DNA of 64,000 nt from Streptomyces sp. TLI_053 (GCF_900105395.1 NZ_LT629775.1:5416001-5480000); one strand, 5' to 3'; counted from the stretch's first letter, positions 25,646-36,967 are shown. The notes: generated from the letters alone by a model not told the origin. A program made the numbers and translations.

Positions 25646-26620
25646 ATGGCTGCCAACACCGTCACCCCCGTCCTTCCCGCACCCGCCGGCCCCGCCGCAC
25701 CGCCGGGCCCCGACGCGCCCGCCGGGGCGACGCCGAAGCTCGGGCTGCCGCTGCCGGTCCTGCACGCGACCGTCCTCGACTGGTACGCGGCCAACGCCAG
25801 GGAGCTGCCCTGGCGGACGCCGGACGCCTCGCCCTGGGCCGTGATGGTCAGCGAGTTCATGCTCCAGCAGACCCCGGTGAAGCGCGTCCTGCCCGTCTGG
25901 GAGACCTGGATGGAGCGCTGGCCGACCCCGGCCGACCTGGCCGCCGAGGCGCCCGGCGAGGCCGTCCGGATGTGGGGCCGGCTGGGCTACCCGCGTCGGG
26001 CGCTGCGCCTGCACGGCGCCGCGGTGGCGATCACCGAGAAGCACGGCGGCGAGGTCCCGGACGACCACGCGACCCTGCTCTCGCTGCCCGGGGTCGGCGA
26101 GTACACCGCGGCGTCGGTGGCCTCCTTCGCCTTCGGCCAGCGGCACGTGGTGCTGGACACCAATGTCCGCCGGGTGTTCGCCCGGGCCGTGACCGGTGAC
26201 GAGTACCCGGCGCAGGCCACCACGGCGGCCGAGCGGCGGACCGCGACCGCGCTGCTGCCCGCCGCCGACCGCACGGCCGCCACCTGGGCGGTCGCCGTGA
26301 TGGAGCTGGGCGCGCTGGTCTGCACGGCCCGCGGTCCGGAGTGCGGGGACTGCCCGCTGTTCACCTCCTGCGCCTGGCAGCGGGCCGGCCGCCCGCCCTA
26401 CGAGGGCCCGGCCCGGCGCGGCCAGACCTACGAGGGCACCGACCGCCAGGTCCGCGGCAAGCTGCTCGCGGTGCTCCGCGAGGCGCACGACGAGGTGCCG
26501 CAGGCCCGGCTCGACGAGGTCTGGCCGGACGCCGTGCAGCGCGCCCGCGCCCTGGACGGGCTGGTCGCCGACGGACTGGTCGAACCGGTCGAGCAGGGCG
26601 TCTACCGGCTCCCCCGCTAG
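25646..26620 (+). CDS. mutY: A/G-specific adenine glycosylase MutY
   Basis: 324 aa. Removes adenine mispaired with 8-oxoguanine. HhH-GPD domain with the catalytic Glu region EFMLQQTPVKRV, the hairpin LPGVGEYTAASV and the catalytic Asp in VLDTNVRRVFAR. The [4Fe-4S] loop C-x6-C-x2-C-x5-C is intact (CTARGPECGDCPLFTSC). The C-terminal 8-oxoG-recognition domain is short compared with E. coli MutY (350 aa), ending in a winged-helix-like tail. ATG 25646 follows GAAGGG. Divergent from the disA-side membrane protein and convergent with the DHA2 exporter. Confidence 0.94.
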   Translation: MAANTVTPVLPAPAGPAAPPGPDAPAGATPKLGLPLPVLHATVLDWYAANARELPWRTPDASPWAVMVSEFMLQQTPVKRVLPVWETWMERWPTPADLAAEAPGEAVRMWGRLGYPRRALRLHGAAVAITEKHGGEVPDDHATLLSLPGVGEYTAASVASFAFGQRHVVLDTNVRRVFARAVTGDEYPAQATTAAERRTATALLPAADRTAATWAVAVMELGALVCTARGPECGDCPLFTSCAWQRAGRPPYEGPARRGQTYEGTDRQVRGKLLAVLREAHDEVPQARLDEVWPDAVQRARALDGLVADGLVEPVEQGVYRLPR

Positions 26621-26648
26621 CGGGCTCCCGGCCCCGGGAACGACACGA

Positions 26649-26683
26649 GGGCCCCCGCCCGCCGGTTCGGCGAGCGGGGGCCC
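26649..26683. terminator. Bidirectional terminator between mutY and the DHA2 exporter
   Basis: GGGCCCCCGC (26649-26658) pairs with GCGGGGGCCC (26674-26683), between convergent genes. Confidence 0.8.
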
Positions 26684-26707
26684 GGTGCGTTCCGGTGGTG
26701 GACCGGG

Positions 26708-28336
26708 TCAGATCGCGACGGCCTCGGTGTTGCCGACCGCCGCGCCCTTGCCGGCCTCGCCGTCCTTGGTGTCGGCGGCCGGTCCGCCGGCCCCGCGCAG
26801 CGGCACCTCCCGCATGAAGACCGCGGCGGCGACCGAGATCACGGCGGCGGCCGCACCCCACAGGAAGACGGTGTGCATGCCGTTGGCGACCGCGTGGTGG
26901 TAGGCGTCCTGGACCGGCGCGGGCAGCGCCCTGAGCGCGCCCGGGCTCAGCTGGGCCGGGTCGCCGCCCTGCGCGGAACCCGCACCGGCGGCCGAACCGA
27001 GCCGCTCGTTCATGGTCTCGGTGACCCGGTTGTTGAACAGCGCGCCGAACAGCGCGACACCGAAGGAGCCGCCGATGGTGCGGAACAGGGTGGCGGTGGA
27101 GCTGGCCACGCCCATGTCCTTGAGCTCGACGCTGTTCTGCGCGACCAGCATGGTGATCTGCATCAGGAAGCCCATGCCGGCACCGAGCACCACCATCCAG
27201 CAGGCGGAGGTGAAGCCCGAGGTGTCGGTGGAGAGGGTCGACAGCAGCAGCATGCCGGCGGTCATCACGACGGTGCCGATGATCGGGTAGATCCGGTACT
27301 TGCCGGTCTTGGTCACCGCCTGGCCGACCACCAGCGAGACGACCAGCATCCCGAACATCATCGGCATCAGCAGCAGGCCGGAGTTGGTGGCCGAGGCGCC
27401 CTGCACGGTCTGCTGGTAGAGCGGCAGGAAGACGGTCGAGCCGAACATCACGAAGCCGACCACGAAGCCGATGATCGAGACCAGGGTGAAGTTCAGGTTC
27501 TTGAACAGCGACAGCGGCAGCATCGGCTCCTCGACCCGCTGCTCGACGTAGCAGAAGCCGATCAGGGAGGCCGCGGCCAGCGCGCCCAGGCCGAGGATCT
27601 GCTTCGAGCCCCAGGCGTACTCCTGGCCGCCCCAGGTGGTGATCAGGGTGAGCGAGGTGATGCCGGTGGTGAGCAGCACCGCGCCGAGGTAGTCGATCCT
27701 GGCCTTGCTGCGGACCTTCGGCAGCTTCAGGGTGACCACGACGACGGCGAGCGCGACGGCGCCGAGCGGCAGGTTGATGTAGAAGGTCCAGCGCCAGTTC
27801 AGGTGGTCGGTGATGAAGCCGCCGACCAGCGGGCCGCCGATGGTGGCGAGCGCCATCACCGCGGCGAACATGCCCTGGTACTTGCCGCGGTCGCGCGGCG
27901 GGACCAGCGCGCCCATGATCGACATCACGCCGACCATCAGACCGCCGGCGCCCAGGCCCTGGAGGGCGCGGAAGCCGATGAGCTCCGTCATGTCCTGGGA
28001 GAGGCCGGAGAGCGCCGAGCCCGCCAGGAAGATCACGATCGAGGTGAGGAAGGTGCCCTTGCGGCCGTAGAGGTCGCCGAGCTTGCCCCAGATCGGGGTG
28101 GAGGCGGCGGTGGCCAGGGTGTAGGAGGTGACCACCCACGAGAGGTGCTCGGCGCCGCCGAGCTCACCGACGATGGTCGGCATCGCGGTGCCGACGATCA
28201 GGCCGTCGAGCATGGCGAGCAGCATGGTGACCACCAGGCCGACCATGACCAGGCGGATCTCGCGGGCCGAACGGGGCTGCTCGTCCTCGGCCGGTTGCTT
28301 CTCGGGGGCCGCGGTGCCGGCCTTGGGGTGTGACAT
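26708..28336 (-). CDS. DHA2-family MFS drug exporter (EmrB/QacA type, 14 TM)
   Basis: 542 aa. Proton-driven efflux pump of the 14-helix DHA2 family. Motifs: LDGLIVGTAMPTIVGELGG in TM1, WGKLGDLYGRKGTF (motif A), GFRALQGLGAGGLM (motif B) and TIGGPLVGGFI (motif C, antiporter signature). A large loop of ~60 residues precedes the last helix (SAAGAGSAQGGDPAQLSPGA), as in related pumps. ATG 28336 follows CGGGAG at good spacing. A divergent TetR gene and an inverted repeat in the shared promoter point to substrate-induced derepression. Substrate unknown. Confidence 0.92.
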   Translation of the reverse strand: MSHPKAGTAAPEKQPAEDEQPRSAREIRLVMVGLVVTMLLAMLDGLIVGTAMPTIVGELGGAEHLSWVVTSYTLATAASTPIWGKLGDLYGRKGTFLTSIVIFLAGSALSGLSQDMTELIGFRALQGLGAGGLMVGVMSIMGALVPPRDRGKYQGMFAAVMALATIGGPLVGGFITDHLNWRWTFYINLPLGAVALAVVVVTLKLPKVRSKARIDYLGAVLLTTGITSLTLITTWGGQEYAWGSKQILGLGALAAASLIGFCYVEQRVEEPMLPLSLFKNLNFTLVSIIGFVVGFVMFGSTVFLPLYQQTVQGASATNSGLLLMPMMFGMLVVSLVVGQAVTKTGKYRIYPIIGTVVMTAGMLLLSTLSTDTSGFTSACWMVVLGAGMGFLMQITMLVAQNSVELKDMGVASSTATLFRTIGGSFGVALFGALFNNRVTETMNERLGSAAGAGSAQGGDPAQLSPGALRALPAPVQDAYHHAVANGMHTVFLWGAAAAVISVAAAVFMREVPLRGAGGPAADTKDGEAGKGAAVGNTEAVAI

Positions 28337-28392
28337 GGGTGGGACTCCCGGGCAGGGGCGGGCGACCGATGGGGCCTGCGGAAGTTCCCTTA

Positions 28393-28455
28393 CTTGTCGC
28401 CCGGCTAGTTTGTGGACCGTGGGCACGGTAGGTTGTGCACTAGCCGGTCGTCAAG
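28393..28455. promoter_or_regulatory. Candidate TetR operator in the exporter/regulator divergent promoter
   Basis: CTTGTCGCCCGGCTAGT (28393-28409) and ACTAGCCGGTCGTCAAG (28439-28455) are inverted copies matching at 15 of 17 positions. Between them lies the small palindrome ACCGT-GGGC-ACGGT (28416-28429). The arrangement suggests two half-operators bound by the adjacent TetR protein. Confidence 0.65.
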
Positions 28456-28588
28456 CCAGTTTTTCGGTGGACCTCCGGGGCAGGAAGAATGGGCGCACCC
28501 ATGGTCGCCGGTCAGGGGCGCCAGCCGCTCATGCCGCGGCTGCCGCGGGTCGCCGGGGACCGAACCACGACGCAGTCAGAGGCAGGCG

Positions 28589-29215
28589 ATGGGCACGACG
28601 CAGAGCCCCCGTAGCGACACCCGGGCGCGCATCGTCGCGATCGCCCTGGAGCTCTTCTCCGAGCAGGGCTACGAGCGCACCTCGCTGCGGGAGATCGCGG
28701 ACCGGCTGGGCGTCACCAAGGCCGCGCTCTACTACCACTTCAAGACCAAGGAAGACATCGTCCACGGCATCGTGGCGACCACCGCCGCGCCGCTCGACGA
28801 GCTGATCGCCTGGGGCCGGGACCGGACCTGGACCCCCGAGGTGCGGGACGAGCTGATCCGCCGGTTCGCGGCCGGGATGGCCGAGCGGGCGCCGCTGCTC
28901 CGCTTCTTCCAGGAGAACCAGCCCGCGCTGCGCGACCTGCAGGCCGGTCAGGAGTTCCGGGACCGCATGATCGCCCTGGTCCGGTTGGTGCACGGTCCCG
29001 GGGCGAGCTTCGAGGACCGGCTGCGGGCGATGATGTCCCTGTTCACCATCAACTCGGCGCTCTTCCTGCTGTACCAGGACCAGCGGCCCGAGGTGGACCG
29101 CTACGTCGGGGACATCCCGGTTGCCGAGGCCACCCGCGAGGAGGCGATCGAGGCCGCCCAGCACGTGGCGCTGGAGATCTGCCGACTGATCGTCCGGCCC
29201 GCCCCGACGGCCTGA
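28589..29215 (+). CDS. TetR/AcrR-family transcriptional regulator
   Basis: 208 aa. N-terminal TetR helix-turn-helix at ~10-57: TRARIVAIALELFSEQGYER, TSLREIADRLGVTKAALYYH, FKTKEDIV. The helical C-terminal ligand domain (~75-200) has no recognisable ligand signature. ATG 28589 is preceded by AGAGGCAGG; upstream in-frame codons lack an SD. Divergent from the DHA2 exporter with a 17-bp imperfect inverted repeat between them, so it most likely represses both the pump and itself. Confidence 0.92.
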   Translation: MGTTQSPRSDTRARIVAIALELFSEQGYERTSLREIADRLGVTKAALYYHFKTKEDIVHGIVATTAAPLDELIAWGRDRTWTPEVRDELIRRFAAGMAERAPLLRFFQENQPALRDLQAGQEFRDRMIALVRLVHGPGASFEDRLRAMMSLFTINSALFLLYQDQRPEVDRYVGDIPVAEATREEAIEAAQHVALEICRLIVRPAPTA

Positions 29216-29299
29216 CCGGTCGGCGGCGCCGGCGCCCCTGGCCGCGGACGGGAGGCCGCCGGTACCGGAGGTCGCGCGCAGCGCAGGCCGCGCGCAGCG

Positions 29300-29331
29300 G
29301 TGCCCCCGGTGCCCGCAGGCACCGGGGGCAC
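29300..29331. terminator. Bidirectional terminator between the tetR-type and M23 genes
   Basis: Perfect 14-bp arms GTGCCCCCGGTGCC / GGCACCGGGGGCAC with a CGCA loop. Confidence 0.9.
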
Positions 29332-29345
29332 GGGCGCACCACGGA

Positions 29346-30245
29346 TCAGAAGTCGGTGACCCCGCGCGCGGCGAGGTAGGCGATCGGGTTGATCACCGCG
29401 CCGTACTGGTTGGCCGAGCGGATCTCGAAGTGCAGGTGCGGCCCGGTCGAGTTGCCGGTGTTGCCCGAGCGGCCGATCTGCTGCCCGGCCGCGACCTTCT
29501 GGCCCGGCGACACCGCGAGCGCCGACATGTGCGCGTACTGGGCGAAGCGGCCGTCGGCCAGCCGCAGGACGACCTCCTTGCCGTAGGCGCCGTCCCAGCC
29601 GGCCGACACCACGGTGGCGTTGCCGACCGCGAGCAGCGGGGTGCCCGGGGAGACCGCGAAGTCCACACCGGTGTGGTACCCGGCCGCGTACTCGGCATTG
29701 CGCACACCGTAGGGGTTGCTGGTCGGCGCTCCCGGGATCGGCGCGGACCACTGCCGGGCCGGCGCGGGGGCCGGTGCGGGGGTGGGCGCGGGCGCCGGTG
29801 CGGGCGCGGGGGCCTCCTCCGGCGCGGCGGGCTCCGGCTCGGCGGCGGGCGACTGCCCCTCGGCCGGGGCCTGGTCGGCGGCCGGTGCCTGGTCGGCCGA
29901 CGGCGCCTGGGCCTCCGCCTGCGCGGTCAGCAGATTGGCGGCGATCGCCACCGAGTCCTGGGCGGAGGACTGCTCCGACGGCAGGTTGTACGCGCTGGGG
30001 CCGGCCACCTGGACCAGGGCCGGGGCCGGGGCCGCGCCGTGCGGCGCGGTGAACACCGAGCTGCCGGGGGTGGTCGGGGCGATGGTCTGCGCCGAGGCGC
30101 TGACCGCGGCGGTGAGCACCAGGGCGCCGGTCAGGACGGCTGCCCCGGCCGCGCCGGCGGTGGTGGAGCGGTTCCGGTCGGTCTGCCTGAGGAAGGCGTC
30201 GGCGAGCCGGCACAGGGTCGGCCCCAGCGGGGGGACAGGAGACAT
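29346..30245 (-). CDS. Secreted M23-family (LytM-like) peptidoglycan metallopeptidase
   Basis: 299 aa. Residues ~30-52 form a signal peptide hydrophobic core (AGAAGAAVLTGALVLTAAVS, cleavage near ASAQ). A Pro/Ala/Glu-rich linker covers ~95-165. The C-terminal M23 domain has the zinc ligands in GYHTGVDF (HxxxD) and GPHLHFEIR (HxH), plus GWDGAYGKEVVLRLADG and SGNTGNSTGPHLHF. It should cleave peptide cross-links in the wall. ATG start with GAGG 6 nt upstream. The long leader contains hairpins, but I did not find the c-di-AMP riboswitch that precedes some streptomycete wall hydrolases. Confidence 0.92.
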   Translation of the reverse strand: MSPVPPLGPTLCRLADAFLRQTDRNRSTTAGAAGAAVLTGALVLTAAVSASAQTIAPTTPGSSVFTAPHGAAPAPALVQVAGPSAYNLPSEQSSAQDSVAIAANLLTAQAEAQAPSADQAPAADQAPAEGQSPAAEPEPAAPEEAPAPAPAPAPTPAPAPAPARQWSAPIPGAPTSNPYGVRNAEYAAGYHTGVDFAVSPGTPLLAVGNATVVSAGWDGAYGKEVVLRLADGRFAQYAHMSALAVSPGQKVAAGQQIGRSGNTGNSTGPHLHFEIRSANQYGAVINPIAYLAARGVTDF

Positions 30246-30550
30246 CGGAACCTCACGAACACGTACGGGGGCAGCACGCTGAGCCCGTTCGGGCGTGCAG
30301 AGTGGGGGACCACTCAGGTGTAACCGTCACCGAGCGGAGTCCCAAACCGTGTGACGTACTACGGCGTGTAGTCATCATTGGGCCGGAGATTCAAACCGAT
30401 GGAGTAAGGATCATGCGATCGGATGCTCCGTTCATGGGGCGAAGGCCGAGCCCGTCCGCCCCGCCGTCCTACTACTCCCGCTCGTACCGCCCCCGGGGGC
30501 TGTGAGGAGCACCACCCGCCCGTGGTGTTTGGACCGTCCGGACACAAAGA
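30246..30550. other. Leader/promoter region of the M23 peptidase gene
   Basis: About 300 bp. Contains GAGTGG-GGGA-CCACTC (30300-30315) and two mutually exclusive stems around 30272-30298 (GCACGC with GCGTGC, or GCCCG with CGGGC). The stretch 30360-30420 is AT-richer and may hold the promoter. No CDS supported. Confidence 0.4.
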
Positions 30551-30588
30551 ATCCGGCCCGCCCCCGCGGGTGCGGGAGCGGGCCGGAT
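30551..30588 (-). terminator. Terminator after the M6 peptidase gene
   Basis: ATCCGGCCCGC pairs with GCGGGCCGGAT (11 bp), followed on the minus strand by TTCTTTGTG. Confidence 0.75.
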
Positions 30589-30636
30589 CGGCTCAGCGGT
30601 GCCTGGTCACGGACCGGGCGTCAGAGCTCGGTTCGA

Positions 30637-32991
30637 TCAGTTGTCGACCGGGCGGACGCGGATCCAGGTCTCCAGGTAGTTCGAGGACTCGTTCTCGACC
30701 TCGATGCTGGTGCCCGTCTTCGGGACGATGACGCTGCTGTACGGGTTGTCCTTGGTCCAGTAGGACTTCAGGTCGGAGAACTCGTCGACACCCTTGGCCT
30801 TCGGGACGACCGTCTCGACGCCCGCCTTGTGCAGGGTCAGACCGTCGGTGCGGCGCGAGCCGAAGGTGGAGTCGTAGCCGTTGATGCGCGGGCGCATCAG
30901 CGTGCCGTCCTTCCACTTCAGCGGGGTCGGGTGCGAGTCGACCGGCAGGATCAGGCCCTGACCCGGGTGGTTGGTGACGTTGTTGTCGGTCTGCGACTCG
31001 TCCCAGTACCAGATCAGCAGACCGGCCTGGTACGGGTAGTGCTCGACCCAGAGCGGCTTGTCGGCGAAGCCGAAGTTGTACGGGCCGACCTTGAGGGTGC
31101 GGTCGTACGACACGTACTGCCGGTTCTCGGCGATGTAGTACTGGTTGTAGTCGTTGGTGAACGAGCCGGTGGTCCGCGAGAAGCCCTTGGCGGTCCAGCC
31201 GTTGTCACCGTTCTCGGCACCGTCGGTGAAGACGTTGGCGCCGTCCGCGGTCACCGCGATGTCGTCCAGCGCCAGGCCCTTGAGGTGCAGACCGCCGTCG
31301 GTGGTGTAGCGGAAGCGGACCTTGACGGCCTTGCCGGCGTAGGCGTCCAGCGGGAAGGCGAGGTCGCCCCACTTGTCGCCCGAGTTGCCGGTCAGCGAGG
31401 CCTTGCCGGAGGGGTCCTTCGGCAGCGCGACGCCGTTGTAGGTGCCCTCGAGGGCGGACCAGTTGGCGCCGCCGTCGGTGGAGACCTCGGCGTAGCCGTA
31501 GTCGAAGTCCTGCTCGATGTCGTACCAGGCCTTGGCCGACAGCGCGGCCTTGGTCTTGCCGGTCAGGTCGAGGTCACGGGTCAGCGAGACGTTCAGGTCG
31601 TCCGCGCTGCCGCTCCACCACTCGTTCGCACCCGCGTAGGGCTTGTTGATGGTGGTGGTGACCGACTTCTTCGGCAGGTCGACGACGAGCGCCTGCGGGA
31701 GCGCGCTGTTGTACTCGACCGGGCCGATGTGGTGGGTCGACTCGGTGCCGGCCTTGGCCTTGTCGTACTTCAGCCAGCCGAGCTTGAGCTTGCTCCAGGC
31801 GTCGAGGTCGTTCGGCATGTCGCCGATCGAGTTCTTGCCCTCGCCGAGCCAGGAGCCGGACGACATCAGCGACCAGAAGCCGACCGAGTTGTCGATGCCG
31901 CTGCCGGAGGTGTCGTAGAGGTCCGGCAGACCGAGGTCGTGGCCGTACTCGTGGGCGAAGACACCGAGGCCGCCGTTCTCGGGCTGCATGGTGTAGTCGC
32001 CGACCCAGACACCGGTGCTGCCGACGGGGGTGCCGCCCAGCTTGTTGGTGGCCGGACCGGTGGTGCCGGCGCCGGTGCCGTAGACGTACGAGCGGTGGGC
32101 CCACAGGGCGTCAGTACCCTGCTTGCCGCCGCCCGCCGACTGGTCCTCACCGGCGTGCACGATCTGGAAGTGGTCGATGTAACCGTCCGGCTCGTTGAAG
32201 TTGCCGTTGTGGTTGTAGTCGTACCGGTCCCACAGGTCGTACTGCGCGATGGTGGCCTTGATCTGCGCGTCCGTCTGGCCCTTGGCCTTCTGGTCGGCGA
32301 CCCAGGTGTCGATCGCGTCGCGGATCAGGTCCTGCGCGTTGGCGCAGACGTGCTGGCCGCAGTAGTCCGAGCCGTAACGGGCCTCGTTGTACTTGATCTT
32401 CACCCAGTCGGTGACCTGACCGTCGACCGAGTAGCGGCCCGAGGACTGCTTCTCGTAGAAGGTCTTCAGCGAGTCGCCGGTCTTGCTGAAGTACAGGTCC
32501 TGGTAGTGCTGCTGGTTGTAGTCAGCCTGCCAGAGGGTGGAGTTGTTGGTCGCGGCGTCCGGCTTCTCGATCTGGTTGCGCTGCGGGCCGGGCTGGCCGC
32601 CGTACTTGATCTTGCCGTCCGGGGTCTTGGTGGTGTTGTCCACCTCGTCGCCGAACTCCACCAGGATGGTGAAGATCTTGTCCGTGCGCTCACGGGCCAG
32701 CTCGACGTACTTGTCCTTGCCCAGCTTGATGCTGGAGCCGCCGCCGTGCTGCTCGATCTGGGCGGTGCCGGCGAGCAGCTGCTCGGTGGCGGCCTTCTGC
32801 TCGGCCTCGACCTTCTCGGTCAGCGGGCCGGGAATGTTGTGCTCAGTGCTGGTCTGAACGGCGTCGGCCGGGTCCTGCGGGACGGGGGCGGCGCCGGCGG
32901 CGACCGCCGTGCTCGGGAGCAGTCCCGCGCCGAGCGCGGCTATGACCGCCACGACTGAGGCGGCCGAAGCGGCTTTCCTGGTCATCTTCAA
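30637..32991 (-). CDS. Secreted immune inhibitor A-type M6 metallopeptidase
   Basis: 784 aa from TTG 32991, chosen because GGAGGA lies upstream; ATG 32985 is an alternative. Signal peptide ~1-30 (AASAASVVAVIAALGAGLLP, ending AVAAGA). The M6 zinc motif HEYGHDLGLPDLYD is intact with the distal FWSLMSSGSW segment. C-terminal regions include a MAM/concanavalin-like repeat (DFDYGYAEVSTDGGANW; KAVKVRFRYTTDGGLHLKGL) and a terminal beta domain. Length fits InhA relatives (~750-800 aa). Extracellular protein degradation is the likely role. Single gene with its own terminator. Confidence 0.92.
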   Translation of the reverse strand: MKMTRKAASAASVVAVIAALGAGLLPSTAVAAGAAPVPQDPADAVQTSTEHNIPGPLTEKVEAEQKAATEQLLAGTAQIEQHGGGSSIKLGKDKYVELARERTDKIFTILVEFGDEVDNTTKTPDGKIKYGGQPGPQRNQIEKPDAATNNSTLWQADYNQQHYQDLYFSKTGDSLKTFYEKQSSGRYSVDGQVTDWVKIKYNEARYGSDYCGQHVCANAQDLIRDAIDTWVADQKAKGQTDAQIKATIAQYDLWDRYDYNHNGNFNEPDGYIDHFQIVHAGEDQSAGGGKQGTDALWAHRSYVYGTGAGTTGPATNKLGGTPVGSTGVWVGDYTMQPENGGLGVFAHEYGHDLGLPDLYDTSGSGIDNSVGFWSLMSSGSWLGEGKNSIGDMPNDLDAWSKLKLGWLKYDKAKAGTESTHHIGPVEYNSALPQALVVDLPKKSVTTTINKPYAGANEWWSGSADDLNVSLTRDLDLTGKTKAALSAKAWYDIEQDFDYGYAEVSTDGGANWSALEGTYNGVALPKDPSGKASLTGNSGDKWGDLAFPLDAYAGKAVKVRFRYTTDGGLHLKGLALDDIAVTADGANVFTDGAENGDNGWTAKGFSRTTGSFTNDYNQYYIAENRQYVSYDRTLKVGPYNFGFADKPLWVEHYPYQAGLLIWYWDESQTDNNVTNHPGQGLILPVDSHPTPLKWKDGTLMRPRINGYDSTFGSRRTDGLTLHKAGVETVVPKAKGVDEFSDLKSYWTKDNPYSSVIVPKTGTSIEVENESSNYLETWIRVRPVDN

Positions 32992-33278
32992 CGTTGTGAC
33001 GTCCTCCCCAAACCGTCCGGCTCTTGGCCTTCCGGTAAACCAATGAAAGACAGGTGGACGACATTTGATCCAAGCGTGGACGGAAAAGATAGACCTTGAC
33101 CGTGACATGGCCACAGCGCTATCCTCCGCAACTTCGTATCAGCTGACGTGCTGTCAACAGCATTGCCATTAAAGATGACCGCAGCTTCGATCGCACCCGC
33201 ACCGGCCCCCGTTCAGGCCAGCGACCTGCCGGTTCGTGGTTCGGGTCACAGTTTCGACCGGGGCACGGAAAACGGTCA
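32992..33278. other. Upstream region of the M6 peptidase gene
   Basis: About 290 bp, AT-richer than the flanks at 33000-33175. A TTGACA hexamer on the minus strand (about 33153-33158) is the only -35-like element noticed; no matching -10 is evident. No CDS seen. Confidence 0.35.
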
Positions 33279-33306
33279 GGGCCCCCGGCGCGAACGCCGG
33301 GGGCCC
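33279..33306 (-). terminator. Terminator after clpC
   Basis: Perfect 12-bp stem GGGCCCCCGGCG / CGCCGGGGGCCC with a CGAA tetraloop, followed on the minus strand by GACCGTTTTCC. Confidence 0.9.
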
Positions 33307-33335
33307 TAACCGTTGATGTTGTCTGTTAAATGTTG

Positions 33336-35855
<2,520 letters not shown>

Positions 35856-35951
35856 CGTTTATCGCTCCTCAGAGCGGTCGGGCAGTTCGGGGTCCGTCCC
35901 CGCCCTGTCCTTCCGCATGCTAGTCCCGCTCAGCGGCGCGGCCCACGGATT

Positions 35952-35971
35952 CGCTCCCCTCGCGGGGAGCG
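35952..35971. promoter_or_regulatory. Palindrome in the clpC leader
   Basis: CGCTCCCC-TCGC-GGGGAGCG, perfect 8-bp arms, ~100 nt before clpC. Possibly an RNA hairpin in the 5' UTR. Confidence 0.45.
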
Positions 35972-36002
35972 ACATGCTGCGCGACCAGCCGACACCAGTC
36001 CC

Positions 36003-36029
36003 AACCCGATGTTGGGAGACGGTGTTCCC
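36003..36029 (-). promoter_or_regulatory. SigR-like promoter of clpC
   Basis: On the minus strand, GGGAAC is followed by 18 nt and then GTT, close to the SigR consensus GGGAAT-N18/19-GTT. The predicted leader is about 140 nt. clpC belongs to the SigR disulfide-stress regulon in S. coelicolor. Confidence 0.5.
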
Positions 36030-36057
36030 GCACGGGGGCCGGATGCACCGGATACCG

Positions 36058-36075
36058 CTACGCCATCGGCGAACA
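36058..36075 (-). promoter_or_regulatory. ClgR-type operator upstream of clpC
   Basis: Minus strand reads TGTTCGCCGATGGCGTAG. This fits the ClgR consensus WNNWCGCYNANRGCGWWS at every position and contains GTTCGC-N5-GCG as used in Streptomyces. It lies about 70 bp upstream of the predicted SigR-type start, a suitable place for an activator. Confidence 0.6.
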
Positions 36076-36424
36076 ACCTCCGCCGCTGCGCAGCCGGTGG
36101 GCGTCCGACCGGTCACGCGTACTGCCCCGGACGGGGTCACGGACCTCGTCCATCTGCATTCATACCCGGTATCGGGGCGGTTCTCGCGCAGTTTCCGCGG
36201 TGGCGGTGTTCGCCTGGCGAGAAGTCGGCCGCCGCTGACGGTCGGTCAGCCGTGGCCGCGGTGGCCGGTACGCCGTCCCGGTGGTGTCCGCGTTACCGCT
36301 TCGCCCCTCCAGCGTTGCACAGGCCGTGACCGTTCTGCCGCCCGAGCCCGTGCCCGGCCTGCTGCCCGAACGGGCCGCCGCGCCCGCGCCGGGGCGCCGC
36401 GGCGCCGTCCGGACGTACGCCGCA
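36076..36424. other. Rest of the clpC-lsr2 intergenic gap
   Basis: GC-rich with small palindromes. ORFs on either strand lack GC3 coding bias or a plausible start. Nothing assignable seen. Confidence 0.4.
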
Positions 36425-36451
36425 GGGCGCGGAGGGAGTCCCTCCGCGCCC
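36425..36451 (-). terminator. Terminator after lsr2
   Basis: GGGCGCGGAGGGA (36425-36437) and TCCCTCCGCGCCC (36439-36451) form a 13-bp inverted repeat ~75 nt beyond the lsr2 stop. Confidence 0.7.
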
Positions 36452-36525
36452 CGCGCGTGTGCCGTGGACGCTCCGGCCGGTGCCCGGGGCACCGCACCCG
36501 TCCGGGCGGCCGGGCCTCGCCCGGA

Positions 36526-36876
36526 TCAGGCCGCGTTGGCCTTCTCGTAGGCCTCGCGCACATTGCTGGGGACGCGGCCGCGGTCGTTGACCTCCAGGCC
36601 CTGCTCCTTGGCCCACGCGCGGATCTTGGCGGTGTCCGGGACGCTGCCGGACGGGCGCGGGGCGGTGCTGCGGCCCGCGCGGCGGGGGCCAGCGAGGCGG
36701 CCGCTCTGCTTGCGGCCCTTCTCGACGTACGGCGCCAGCAGATCGCGGAGCTTGTCCGCGTTGACGCTCTTCAGATCGATCTCGTAGGCAACGCCGTCCA
36801 GGGCGAACGTCACCGTCTCGTCCGCCGACCCGCCGTCGAGATCGTCTTCAAGAATGACCTGCACCCTCTGTGCCAC
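36526..36876 (-). CDS. lsr2: Nucleoid-associated xenogeneic silencer Lsr2
   Basis: 116 aa, GTG start with GGGAAG SD. Bridges AT-rich DNA and silences acquired genes in actinobacteria. The N-terminal oligomerisation domain (1-60; MAQRVQVILEDDLDGG; FALDGVAYEIDLKSVNADKL) and a basic Pro/Arg linker are visible. The C-terminal DNA-binding domain ends IRAWAKEQGLEVNDRGRVPS, with the RGR AT-hook-like loop. Length is standard. It sits next to clpC, as in Mycobacterium. Confidence 0.96.
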   Translation of the reverse strand: MAQRVQVILEDDLDGGSADETVTFALDGVAYEIDLKSVNADKLRDLLAPYVEKGRKQSGRLAGPRRAGRSTAPRPSGSVPDTAKIRAWAKEQGLEVNDRGRVPSNVREAYEKANAA

Positions 36877-36967
36877 GGGCTTCCCTTTCCGCTAAACGAC
36901 CCATTGCCTAAGGAAAGGAAAGCGCCTTTCTCCGGAAAACACAAACCCCTGACCGCCCGGGGGCGGC

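Noticed and set aside
30246..30500. c-di-AMP (ydaO-type) riboswitch before the M23 peptidase
   Set aside because: Considered because such switches precede wall hydrolases in Streptomyces and disA is nearby. The conserved core segments of the motif were not found in the leader on the minus strand.
36160..36492. Small ORFs on both strands in the clpC-lsr2 gap
   Set aside because: No SD or leaderless -10, Arg-rich compositions typical of spurious GC-rich frames, and they overlap the promoter and terminator elements found here.
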